Shown one piece after another: positions 35,115 through 44,494 of a stretch of DNA of 64,000 nucleotides. The translations under genes were made by a program, and so were the position numbers. The notes beneath the pieces were generated by a model that made no database searches, was not told the origin of the DNA, and worked only from the letters and a program-made list of their open reading frames with translations. Numbering within the stretch: position 1 is the first letter of the stretch; each line of letters starts with the position of its first letter. The stretch covers positions 185,855,725 to 185,919,724 of the forward strand of contig NC_080671.1 of assembly GCF_030247195.1 (NCBI RefSeq), written 5' to 3'. This DNA is from Topomyia yanbarensis. Taxonomy: Eukaryota; Arthropoda; Insecta; Diptera; Culicidae.

Positions 35115-35991
35115 TAAAATAGGTTTTTTTGTTCATTTCGTTTATTTGATAGGCACAAATGCGTTAGCTTGGCGGTGCCAAATACTTTTGTTTTTACATT
35201 TTGGATATCTTAAAACTAGGAGGTTACAATGTTGAAATATATTTTTTTTACAAAGGAAAAGAAAATTTACAGCTATCTTAAGACTAGAAATAAGATTCAA
35301 TATACAAGAGAGGGCCAAAAGATTTTTTTATGAAAAAATTTAAAACAAGGGATTCACTTTGATATACAAGAGGGGGAGTAATAGTATTTTACGAAATATT
35401 TTACGGTTATCTTAAAACTAACAATATAGTTTAGTACACAAAAGGGGGAACAAATTTTTATGAGAAATTTCACAGAAATCTTAAAACTAGGGATTCAATT
35501 CTATTTACAAGATGGAGGACAAGAGTTTCAATAAAGAGTAAAAATTATAGCTATCTTAAAACTAGGAATACAGAATACTAATTTGAATTTTTTAACTAAA
35601 ACTTATGCTTGGTCAAGAGATTCAGAGGGTGGCTTATTTCCGCATCAATGTAGCAGCAGTTGTATCAAGGACAGGGGAGAGACAGGGAAAGAAGAGCAAA
35701 ACTTGCAACTTTCGCTCGAACCGGGGGGGGGGGGAGGGGGAGGGGGGATCAGCGAAACAAATTTGCGCCTCAGTCTAGTATGTCGTCGAGTACCGGATTG
35801 GCGGATGGTATTCTTCGAACCCGCGGGGAATCCTTCAAAAGTCATCGGACCTCGAGTCGCTCTCGCTTCAGTTTCCTTCTATGCAGGCGTAGTAGTAAGG
35901 GCGACGGCGGTTACATAGTGGCACTCTGGAGCTGATCGGTTCCACAAGGCAGGAGGAAACTCTAAAAACGAGAAATAAAAGAGAGGGGCTA
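35115..35991 (-). mobile_element. I-type retrotransposon 3' UTR, 5'-truncated copy
   Basis: On the minus strand it begins TTAGCCCCTCTCTTTTATTT at 35991, matching TTAGCTCCTCTCTTTTATTC at 20602, and continues through the five-fold CTAGTTTTAAGATAGCT array (35200-35570) to GTTAGCTTGGCGGTGCC and CAAATAAACGAAATGAAC plus an A run at 35120. It contains no coding sequence. A G-rich run (GGGGGGGGGGGG) lies at 35723-35734. Its 5' truncation coincides with the 15-bp direct repeat at 35992. Confidence 0.85.
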
Positions 35992-36006
35992 AATGCCGCT
36001 AAAGTT
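35992..36006. repeat. 15-bp direct repeat (target duplication), right copy
   Basis: AATGCCGCTAAAGTT, partner of 32510-32524. Confidence 0.8.
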
Positions 36007-36490
36007 GAAGTAGTTGATTGTAATATATTTGCAGTGTCGACAGAAACAATAAACTTCGTCAATTAAATTAAAATAAATTTAATTCGGTTAAAAATGCGGG
36101 CCCCCAAAACAAACCCGGGCCCCAGGGTAGTTGCCCCCCCTGACCCCCCCCTCTCGTCGGGCCTGTTAGTGGGGACTACCGTCAAATCAGCTACAAATAT
36201 ATAGAGTATGTGCAGCTGTTGCCCATGCCAAAGACAACACTGCTACCACTGGTAGAAGTAACCATATCTAACCATATTTTAATTCACTGCGATTTTTCTC
36301 AAAACTTGCGTGCTCCGGTGGACGTTTGTTCCCTGTGATGAAACATTTTTCAAAACCAAACGGTTTATGCAACGATAACTTTTAATGTAGAATACATTTA
36401 AGCTTTCAATATAGGGGTCCCGTTTCAAAATATCGGCTGCTGCGGCGCCGCGTCAGATTTTGAACGTTAATAACTTTTATCATTCTTAAC
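36007..36490. other. Possible short Jockey/CR1 continuation and a GC-rich DNA-transposon end
   Basis: 36007-36075 on the minus strand may continue the endonuclease of the split retrotransposon (GTCGACACTG...ATATTA... before TTCAACTTTAGCGGC) but is weak. 36090-36165 ends CTCTCGTCGGGCCTG, the inverted counterpart of the CAGGGCC end at 22304. The rest up to the histone-like array has no gene. Confidence 0.35.
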
Positions 36491-36940
36491 AGAATGATTT
36501 GATTTTTAGGCCAATTTGTTGAAAATATGTTCCTCTATGCTGTATTAAAATTTGAAGTATGTATAACATGCACTAATAACAAAAATTGTGTTTTGAAAAA
36601 TCTTTCGAAAACGACTCGGAAAAGTGAAAATTTTCAGCCCATCCCGCACAGAGCCGTCACTTTGGTAGACCAACCGAACAATAAAATAATGAAAAGTTTA
36701 TATATAGGTCCACTACATGTTTGTTCCTATGATTATTCGCATTGGGTTGCTTGACGAGAGCAGTTGGTGGGGGAAAGACGGCATATTCCTTTGGTTAGGC
36801 CATTAGAAGCCGGACGGAAAGGAAAGGCTCATGCACGGCACGAGAACGAGCGAGAAAGCGATAGTAGTGCATATAAGCGCGATTATAAAAATATCTATCG
36901 GTCGATTTTTCTCATCATTCGTATTCGTTCAAGTTCAAGC

Positions 36941-37147
36941 ACTAGCAAGCAGCCAGTCCACCGAAGGAAAGCAGTTGGCGATGACGACGGTCGGAAAAAG
37001 TGCCCCAGCTACTGGTGACTCATCGCAACCCGATCAGGAACTGTCGCCCTGCAAGAATTTCGCCCCAACTAAAGGGCAACAGAGAAACTAATCTGTGTTC
37101 TAATAAGGGTTAAACTGGCTCACCGTGTCCGCGGGGAGTGCGTCTGA
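36941..37147 (+). pseudogene. Histone H3 pseudogene 1 (internally deleted)
   Basis: The sequence follows a histone H3 gene: TCCACCGAAGGAAAG (STGGK), CAGTTGGC, AAAAGTGCCCCAGCTACTGGT (KSAPATG), CAGGAACTGTCGCCCTGC (PGTVAL), then a deletion of about 70 codons, then AAACTGGCTCACCGTGTCCG and CGGGGAGTG..TCTGA, the LARRIRGERA end with stop at 37145. The start codon and several codons after STGGK are missing, and frames are broken. It is followed at 37176 by a histone-type stem-loop, so it derives from a replication-dependent H3 gene, not from a polyadenylated copy. Confidence 0.82.
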
Positions 37148-37175
37148 ATTATGCTCCCGCAATAAAACAATAAAC

Positions 37176-37191
37176 GGTTCTTTACAGGACC
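37176..37191 (+). promoter_or_regulatory. Histone 3' stem-loop, copy 1 (loop variant)
   Basis: GGTTCTTTACAGGACC: six-base stem with one G-T pair, loop TTAC instead of the canonical TTTC. In histone mRNA this element binds SLBP for 3' processing. Confidence 0.8.
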
Positions 37192-37309
37192 AATTAATTG
37201 TGTTCTAATAAGTGTTAAACTGAAATTTACATTTTATGGTGTATAACAAATAATTTTCAGAAAGCTATATAAGAAATACGATGTGTGGAAAGAAAGAAAG
37301 AGAATTTAA

Positions 37310-37731
37310 ATTATCCTCTCTCGCTCGTTTTCGTGCACTGCTTTTCCATTCCTTTCTGCTGCTAATACCATCATAACAAACGAATGTGGGTGTTCCCCCA
37401 GTATCACCGCTAACAAATAAGACAAAAGAATTTAAATTTGTGAAAATCTTTTCCTTCCTTCTTTTCAAATCTGCAACATTCTTTGAAAATATTGTTGGAA
37501 TGTTGTTATTGAAAAACTGAACATGCAAGTTTGCTAGCACTGGCCACTAGATTGAAGGCGATGGAAAAACAGAATATTCGTTATGGTTATGCTAGTATTG
37601 GTAGCCGAACGGAAAAGAAAGGCACAGGAATGGCACGAAAACGAGCGAGAGAGCGATAGTAGTGCTTTCTCGTGTTTTCATATATGAATATTGGTCGGTC
37701 GGTTTTTCTCATCATTCGTATTCGTTCAAGC
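37310..37731. promoter_or_regulatory. Histone-type promoter block between H3 pseudogenes
   Basis: 37591-37730 repeats the leader of pseudogene 1: GCACGAAAACGAGCGAGAGAGCGATAGTAGTGC, then ATATATGAATAT (TATA-like) and CATTCGTATTCGTTCAAGCA just before the H3 part; the counterpart is 36830-36940. 37310-37370 contains the same ACGAGCGAGAG motif in the opposite orientation (CTCTCGCTCGTTTTCGTGCA), which would suit a divergent promoter as between H3 and H4, and recurs at 38240-38290. Confidence 0.5.
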
Positions 37732-38092
37732 ACTAGCAAGCAGCCAGTCCACCGGAGGAAAGCAGTTGGCAATGATGACGGTCCGCAAAAGTGCCCCAGC
37801 TACTGGTGGCCCATCGCAATCAACTACCGATCAGGAACTGTCGCCATGCCAGTATTTCGCCCCAAATAAAGGGCAACGGAGAAACTAATCCGCTGGCTAA
37901 CATTCCAGCGTCTGGTTCGTAAGGTTGTGTATTACTTCAAAGTCGAGCTACGCTTACAAAACTCAGCCGTAATGAATCCGGTGATGCCTACTTGGTCGGT
38001 TTGTTTGAGGATACAAAATAGTGCGCCAAGTACGTAACTTTCTCGCAAAACAAATCAAACTGGCTCACAGTGTCCGCTGGGAGTGGGCGTAA
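37732..38092 (+). pseudogene. Histone H3 pseudogene 2 (near full length)
   Basis: Follows H3 from STGGK through KSAPATGG, PGTVA, then KLTFQRLVRK (LPFQRLVRE in H3), YFKVELRLQNSAVM (DFKTDLRFQSSAVM in H3), AYLVGLFEDT and, after a gap, KLAHSVRWEWA with a TAA at 38090. Small deletions (the APRK codons, parts after ATGG) and several shifts break the frame; 361 bp remain of about 411. The ATG has been lost. A canonical stem-loop follows 18 bp after the stop. Confidence 0.88.
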
Positions 38093-38109
38093 ATTACAAT
38101 AAAAGCAAC

Positions 38110-38125
38110 GGTTCTTTTCAGGACC
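38110..38125 (+). promoter_or_regulatory. Histone 3' stem-loop, copy 2 (canonical loop)
   Basis: GGTTCTTTTCAGGACC, six-base stem with TTTC loop, at the position expected for the H3 3' end. Confidence 0.9.
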
Positions 38126-38446
38126 AATCAATTGTGTTCTAGAGAGAGTTAAACTGAAACTTTCATTTTAAGGTGTGTAACAAATTTTCAACAATCAACA
38201 TAATACGTGTGGAAAAAAGTAGCTTGCACACGGAACAAAAATTTAAATTATCCTCTCGCTCGTTTCGTGCACTGCTTTTTCATTCCTTTCTACTGTTATT
38301 ATCAGTATTACCAAAACGAATGTGTTGTTGCATGTGTTTAAGAGAAATGTTGAAGTCGCATGCTTCTATTCGAGCTTTTTGGCAGCCTCTGAACTAACTG
38401 CATTAAATGATTTTTTTGTGCAGCTCCGTGCTAGTAGCAAACAAAA

Positions 38447-38640
38447 TGGCCCTACCAGTGTCTGATTCGTGAGATTGTGCAGGATTTCAAAGTCGAGCTA
38501 AGCTTATAAAGTTCAGCCGTAATGGTACCCGAAGAAGCCAGTCTTGTCGTTTTGTTCGAGGTTACAAAACAGTTCGCCAGGCACGTAACTATCATGCCAA
38601 AAATATCCAACGATCCAGTGCATCACCATCAACACCAACG
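38447..38640 (+). pseudogene. Histone H3 pseudogene 3 (C-terminal half)
   Basis: Starts within LPFQRLVRE (here LPVSDS in one frame, YQCLIREIVQ in another), continues DFKVEL, SSAVMVPEEAS, VVLFEVTK, then RHVTIMPK as in H3 (KRVTIMPKDI). The N-terminal half is absent and the reading frame is broken. A stem-loop follows at 38652. Confidence 0.82.
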
Positions 38641-38651
38641 CCGATACCAAA

Positions 38652-38667
38652 GGTTCTTTTCAGAACC
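38652..38667 (+). promoter_or_regulatory. Histone 3' stem-loop, copy 3 (perfect)
   Basis: GGTTCTTTTCAGAACC, perfect six-base stem with TTTC loop. Confidence 0.92.
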
Positions 38668-38699
38668 ACCATTATTACCATAGAGAATTATTTGAAAAT

Positions 38700-39300
38700 T
38701 TCCCATTCAAACGTGATTCTGTTGAATATTATTAGATTTAAATTAACGTCTCGAATTGAAATCACGACGCTCCGGTTATGTGACAGACATTACCCACCCA
38801 TCTTTTTTTTATTGTGACCACGACTAACGGTTTAATATAGACACCCCATTTCAATATTTCTGAAGGAACAAAAGGTCGAGTTTGGAAAGTTTGTAACTTT
38901 CATTGTACTTAACCAAATTACACAATGTTCGCACTAATGATTCAGACATATGACCAGGAATCTTCTGTTAGATTTGTAAGTATGTATAATTTACATGAAT
39001 AAAGAAAAATTGATTTTCAGGAATCAAATATTATCTGTTCTTCCATTGGCCAGTACTACGCGACTTCCTCATGCTAACAATTAATTTCATCGTTAGCCAT
39101 CTCCCTCACCAAGGCCAACAACGCCAACAAAACCGGTCCTTTTTAGGACCACCATCATTTTTGTAAAGAATAATTTGAAATATTCCTCGCCCAAATCACC
39201 TTTTGTCCGAAAATTCCAATGAGTATCAACATATTTCAAGAACGTGTTCCTTATGTATTCTACATCTCTCCGGTTATGTCGCAGACATTACCCACCCATC
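38700..39300 (+). repeat. Tandem duplicate of histone 3' flanking DNA
   Basis: After both the third and fourth stem-loops come the phrases ACCACCAT, GAATTATTTGAAA / GAATAATTTGAAA, and CCGGTTATGTGACAGACATTA / CCGGTTATGTCGCAGACATTA, then CCCACCCATCTTTTTT. The two copies are about 480 bp apart. Confidence 0.75.
39135..39150 (+). promoter_or_regulatory. Histone-type 3' stem-loop, copy 4
   Basis: GGTCCTTTTTAGGACC, perfect six-base stem, loop TTTT. The preceding coding remnant (AAGGCCAACAACGCCAACAAAACC) is too decayed to say which histone it was. Confidence 0.8.
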
Positions 39301-39469
39301 TTTTTTCTATCGTTCAATTTTGAAATAGTATTCAGTGGAAAAATTAATTATCTCCTTGTCGATCCTTGGAACGATTGCCATAAAGCAATATCAAGGCAGC
39401 AAAAATAGATGAGAAAAATTGTGGTTTACTTGAGTATCAAATTCACTTCCACAATCAAGCTTGACTTTG

Positions 39470-39735
39470 TTTGAACGGGAAGTAAGGAGCAATATAGTGC
39501 AACTGGTAAACCGATGTCACTTTTCAGATTGCTGCAAGGGCTACTTCCATCACAATCAATGATAAATTGGTTCGGACGTGATTTTCTTTCATGTTCGTAC
39601 TATTGTTGCATTCATTGCTAGCAGCTACTATACTGTGATTGATTTGATGTAGACAGCTCTTATCAGATCCGGATTTAATCCTTTTAAATGGGTAGTAATA
39701 AACAAAGGGCTCGAGAGCTTCTTTCAACTAATCGA
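39470..39735 (-). repeat. Dispersed repeat of unknown family, copy 1
   Basis: The minus strand matches 47700-47945 on the plus strand. Shared phrases are GAATGCAA(T/C)AATAGTAC, AACATGAAAGAAAAT, GATGGAAGTAGC / GATGAAGGTGG and TTTACCAGTTGC / TTTACCAGTTAC. Translations share SNECNNSTNMKEN, but neither copy has a credible long ORF. Confidence 0.65.
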
Positions 39736-40074
39736 TAGATTCGACAGTGAAATAATAGACAATTGTTACAACGACGCAAAGAACTATGGATTTCAAAGGC
39801 TGTCGACAAAACGACTAGAAAGTGAATAAACATTTATAAAGCGATTTTAGTGATTTTTTGTTTTGATAAACCAATTAATGTGGACTATAAGTTTCATAAT
39901 ATCATCGTTGTACTGAATGAAATGATATAATTTCCTCACTATCTGTTTGTTTCTGATTGGTGAACACTATTCGATGTGATTGACAGCCCAGATATAGGGT
40001 GTAGAGCCTATTTCCATCCTATTTAATGGAACAAAAAGAGACCTTTTGCTTGAGTAAAACATTTTCAAGGGGGT

Positions 40075-40282
40075 TTAAGGTTGGACAGAGAAAAGGTAAA
40101 ATTCGCAAACGAAAAAAGCAGTTTTTCCACACCGTATGTCAGATCTTCATAAAAATCAATCAGCAGTACTGTAACAACATTCTACATACGCTGATTGATT
40201 TTTATGAAGATCTGACATACGGTGTGGAAAAAAAACTGCTTTTTTCGTTTGCGAATTTTGCGCATTCTCTGTCCAACCTTAA
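40075..40282. mobile_element. TTAA-flanked foldback MITE, copy B
   Basis: Ends TTAAGGTTGGACAGAG and CTCTGTCCAACCTTAA. The arms, containing AAAAAAGCAGTTTTTCCACAC and CGTATGTCAGATCTTCAT, pair almost perfectly over about 85 bp around a 31-bp asymmetric loop (GCAGTACTGTAACAACATTC...). Confidence 0.93.
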
Positions 40283-40315
40283 TACCAATATCGGAGTAAC
40301 AGCAGTATCAGGTAC

Positions 40316-40318
<3 letters not shown>

Positions 40319-40358
<40 letters not shown>
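40319..40358. repeat. (GA)n microsatellite
   Basis: About 20 GA dinucleotides directly following the MITE flank. Confidence 0.97.
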
Positions 40359-40362
<4 letters not shown>

Positions 40363-40379
40363 CAACTTTAGCGGTATAA

Positions 40380-42126
40380 CTTTTATGCTGCCAGGGATTG
40401 AAAGAGATGTTACTAAGTGCCATTAAAATCGTTTCAGGTGACAAGTTGCTGTTGAACTGATGAACTGGCAGAAAGTCGGCTGATGTGACCGAAAGACTCC
40501 GATTTTCATCACAAACCCACAATGTAAATGGACATACATCAACGAATGTCGGGAAGTCGTGTGTTTCCGTTTATTATGTCTCTCCATCAAGTTTCGAACA
40601 CATTTGTCTAAATTAGTTTTGGAATTTGTATTTCCACGACTTCGTCTCATCAGAACCCGACACTAACTTAGTGACAGGACTAAGCTAACCGGATAGATGC
40701 TAGCTACAAAAAATGAAAACACTATTTGTGTTTCTGAGCTAACCCCTAGTCCTGGTTGATGCCATGCAAGAAAGAATGATAAAATCGAAACGCAAATTTC
40801 ATAACTAATTTAGTTATAGGTTTTGTGCTCTTCACGCGCAAAGATGGTTTTAAACAATTTTTTCCTTTGATGAAAAGATAGTTTATATCTAAATTTTGAC
40901 TAGTCGCCACTATAGTCGTAAGGCGCAACAGTGGAACCGCGATCTTGACCTCTCAAACTGCCCGTAATTCCGCCGAATCGAAATGTATTAAGTTATTGGC
41001 TCTCAAACGTGAAACTTTTTCGCTCGATGCGCCAACTGGATTTCATTTTCGGTACTAGTCAAATGATGATGAAAACATTTTCTTGCATTGATGATATAGG
41101 ATGGTTGTTCTATTTTAATTGTTTTAAAATAAATATCACATAGTTTCACAAAAAGCTTGATTACAGGTGATAAGAAAACACTCGTTCTTTCGTTTGACAC
41201 CAAAACATTCAGTTGAACTCAATATTTTATTACGAATTATTGAGATCCGGAATTATTTTTGTATTGTTGAGGTTAGGTTGGTTGTTTTAGATATGGAAAA
41301 TGTTTATCTAGAAATTGGACTTATCAGTGGATAACCTCGACCACCAACAACTACACTCTTTGATCCAGTGATTTTTGCCCACCTTCGTGTTTTCTATCGA
41401 AATTTCAATCTCTAAATTTCATTTTAGTATAAATTGAAACCGGTAGAACAAATGTGAGTGAAGTAACAAGAAATTTACCATCTGGATATTTTTCAGAGGT
41501 AGGAAACATATTTTCTTCACCAATATTACTTTTCATTAGAAGATATAACATTTAATTATAATATTGATTGAATTTAAAAAATTCAGAATTTACTTTCCAA
41601 AGCGTTTTGACAGATGAAAATAAAAACATCATCGTTGAACTTCCGTGCCCTCTGGCGGTCGACATCTAGCGTTAGATCACGAATTTTAAAAGTTAAACTG
41701 AAGTACAGAGGCTAACAGTGTCACTTCAATGATCAGACACTGGTGAAAGTAGCCTGCGAGGTTGACTAGCGGCTAAAAATGACATAGCTTATTTATCTTG
41801 AAACTTCAAGAAATACGTAATATTTTCTTCTAATAATTCTGAACCAAACATTCTGAAATGTCCTGGCTGAAACAGTAACGTAGCCAGAAAATTATTTTGG
41901 GAGGGGTTTTTGTGTAATTCGCCGTATTTCTCAGAAAATACTAAAGCCCGAAGAACTGCTCTTTTGTCCATATGTTCTGTCACATGTTTATTGACTCGAA
42001 AAAGACTCAGATGACAAACTGAGGTATTGAAATATTATTCCAGTAAAAAAGTTTTCAACCTTAAAATCAGGTTAATTTGTTAAACCAACAATCTCGAAAA
42101 TCTCACAAACCAAATGTAAAAATGTA
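40380..42126. other. No recognised gene
   Basis: ORFs of at most 75 codons without motifs. At 41876-41917 the phrase CGTAGCCAGAAAATTATTTTGGGAGGGG resembles 5942-5971. Confidence 0.4.
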
Positions 42127-42403
42127 TCCAGCTTTTTACGTGCCATAATGGCGGTCTAAATTGTTCAGTTCGTAATACGTTTAATGGCCCTTTTTTGACA
42201 ATAATCGTTTACGTCAACCGCCCAGCGAGATTAAGTCATCCTACGTTAGTCCAATGCGTTGGATGTTTATTCAATGAACGCCCGACATCTTCAACTGGGC
42301 GTTGCTGTCAAGCTGGCGTAAACGGTTATTGTCAAAAAAGGGCAATTAAACGTATTACGAACTGAACAATTTAGACCGCCATTATGACACGTAAAAAGCT
42401 GGA
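42127..42403. mobile_element. TA-flanked MITE with ~110-bp TIRs
   Basis: Ends TCCAGCTTTTTACGTG and CACGTAAAAAGCTGGA flanked by TA. The arms share CATAATGGCGGTCTAAATTG and GTAATACGTTTAA with their complements, and CGCCCAG recurs inverted nearer the centre. Non-coding; Tc1/mariner-type target. Confidence 0.88.
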
Positions 42404-42499
42404 TAGTCAACAAACTGCGTTAAGCACATGTAGAAATCAATAACAAAGACCGACAGTTAAGATTGTACCGATCGAGATGACTTTTCAGTGATTGTGATG

Positions 42500-42597
42500 A
42501 GGGGTGTGCGACGCGCCGACAATTTCAGGTAAAAATAGTAAGCGCGCCGGCGTGACGCGGCGTTTTACCTGAAATCGGCGGCGCGGCGCACACCTCT
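42500..42597. mobile_element. Small GC-rich MITE
   Basis: AGGGGTGTGCGACGCGCCGA and its counterpart GGCGCGGCGCACACCTCT are inverted, with an inner pair TTTCAGGTAAAA / TTTTACCTGAAA. About 98 bp; no clear target duplication. Confidence 0.65.
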
Positions 42598-43851
42598 AAT
42601 TGAAATGAGTTTTTTGACTTAAGGAACTGCAACCTTAGAAGTTCGTTAGAGATATGGAGCGCTTATTAAGAGATCAAATGAGTAACGATGAGTAAAACTT
42701 GCATAAATTGCATTTGATCACAATTCTAAAACATTCCTACTGCAGCAATAGAATACAAAGGATTAAATTACCGACAAGCATTAAGCTTGCTTATATGCTC
42801 TTGTTCCAAGCCTTCCTTCACTTTCTTCCCTCAAGTTCTGGCTATACCTTGAATACTATGGCTCCAAATTAACCTTCAATATCTTCCTATCCCTTGCTAA
42901 TTGAATGTCGTTAGAACATATATAAAAGGACAATTATAAAGCGTATACATTTCAATTCCATCATATACGAAACGTTGCAGTGATAGGATTCACCGAGACA
43001 ATTGCAACAATTGCTAGAATCAAAGTGAGATAATGTTATCGAGCTTCGACTATACGTCTGCCTCCAGAAATACCCGATGTCGTTATTATTAAATTTATGG
43101 AATGGAGGATTTTTCCCAGACAACTGTGTTCGAGTAGTGAGAATGTAGTAGAAGCATTCCATTCCTTCCTGTGTGTATGTGTACTTATGTATATGTATAC
43201 AATTTGAACCCTACGGAAAATCCTGTCAAACCACCAGTTAACGCAAAATCAGTGACATCATCATCCAATGCTTAATAGAATTACTAGCACCACCTCTTAT
43301 GGTGGTGTCTTCTTATAGATAGGAAAAAAGGTGATGGTTTAACTGCCTTAATCCACAAATTGAAGAAATGAATCAAAATCAAAGTATGGACGAAAGTGAC
43401 AACCAAGGAAGTAAACCCGATTACCTTTAGGGATCGTTTTATTATTTACCTGTTGTAAATCAATGAAGGACACACGACTCCGTCAAACTCACGCATCGAG
43501 CCGTGGGAAACAGAAGAATCGGGAGAAAATCTCCAATGCTCAACGGTTTTTCTAAGAAACTTTGGAATGCTGACTCAACTGATCCGTTTTGTATGCCTAG
43601 ATATCAGCTTAACGGAGCCGTTGATCTTTTATCTTTACAGTGAATAAAAAATAAATCTGTGGCTGAATTATTGGATTTGGCGTACACAGTTTGCGACGAT
43701 TATTTTTCTGAATGTTTGAAGCTTTTTAAGTGTTGTTCAATAAGACCTGGAATTTTTCAGTTTACGTATTCTTCGTATATAGCTTCGTATTCTTCGTAGA
43801 TTTTGTGATTTTCGGTCGGATGCTCCATTCAGGCGTTCTTTTGTATTGTCA
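42598..43851. other. No recognised gene
   Basis: AT-rich DNA left of the second hAT copy; ORFs of at most 83 codons without motifs. Confidence 0.4.
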
Positions 43852-44016
43852 GTTACGATCAGTGATGTACCAAATCGGGTTTTTATAATTTTGGGGGAAA
43901 AACCCAAGGTTTTTTCCCGGTTAAAACGGTTTTTTCGCGGGAAAATTGGGTTTTTTGAAATTTTGTGATATTTTAGTAATTGAACATTAATGTATTGTTA
44001 TCCAAACATTTTTATT

Positions 44017-44250
44017 TTATTTATGAGCATTATTGTCATAAAGTTTTGCATGCAATAGTTTTTTCTCGATTGAATCATTGCTATAGCGGTGATCCAACAT
44101 TTCTTTACAAATATTGTGGTTAAATAAGTCATAAAACTTTTCAACACGTTTTGAGCTAAGTCGATTGCGTTTCTTACTGTGAATCCACCTAAACGTACTA
44201 AACATTTTTTCTACTGTTGCTGATGTAGTTGATGCCGAAAGAATTCGGAT
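44017..44250 (-). pseudogene. hAT transposase C-terminal remnant (copy 2)
   Basis: The minus strand reads IRILSASTTSATVEKMFSTF, then RWIHSKKRNRLSSKRVEKFY, the hAT C-terminal dimerisation signature, open for about 78 codons. The catalytic region is missing from both copies. Confidence 0.82.
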
Positions 44251-44494
44251 TGCGATTTGTGAGAATTCTGATTACGGTTCATACTAATGACGAATGTCAA
44301 GGCCACTCGCTTTTTGCATATTACTCGCTTTTACTTTTCACCGAACTAAATAGGTATTTTCTAAATTTTGTATGCATACCTACCTCATTTTGCTAAAAGT
44401 ATAGCAACCCCTAAAATGAGTAACAAGTAGAATAAAAGTAGTTTGGGCATCACACGATTATTCTAATTTTCACTAGTTAGAGTAACAATGACTA

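Noticed and set aside
36764..37091. Two ORFs of 84-86 codons (SSQSTEGKQLAMTTVGKSAP...)
   Set aside because: They are frames through the first H3 pseudogene and its leader, not independent proteins.
40026..40379. 117-codon ORF ending in an (RE)n tail
   Set aside because: It reads through the foldback MITE and the (GA)n microsatellite.
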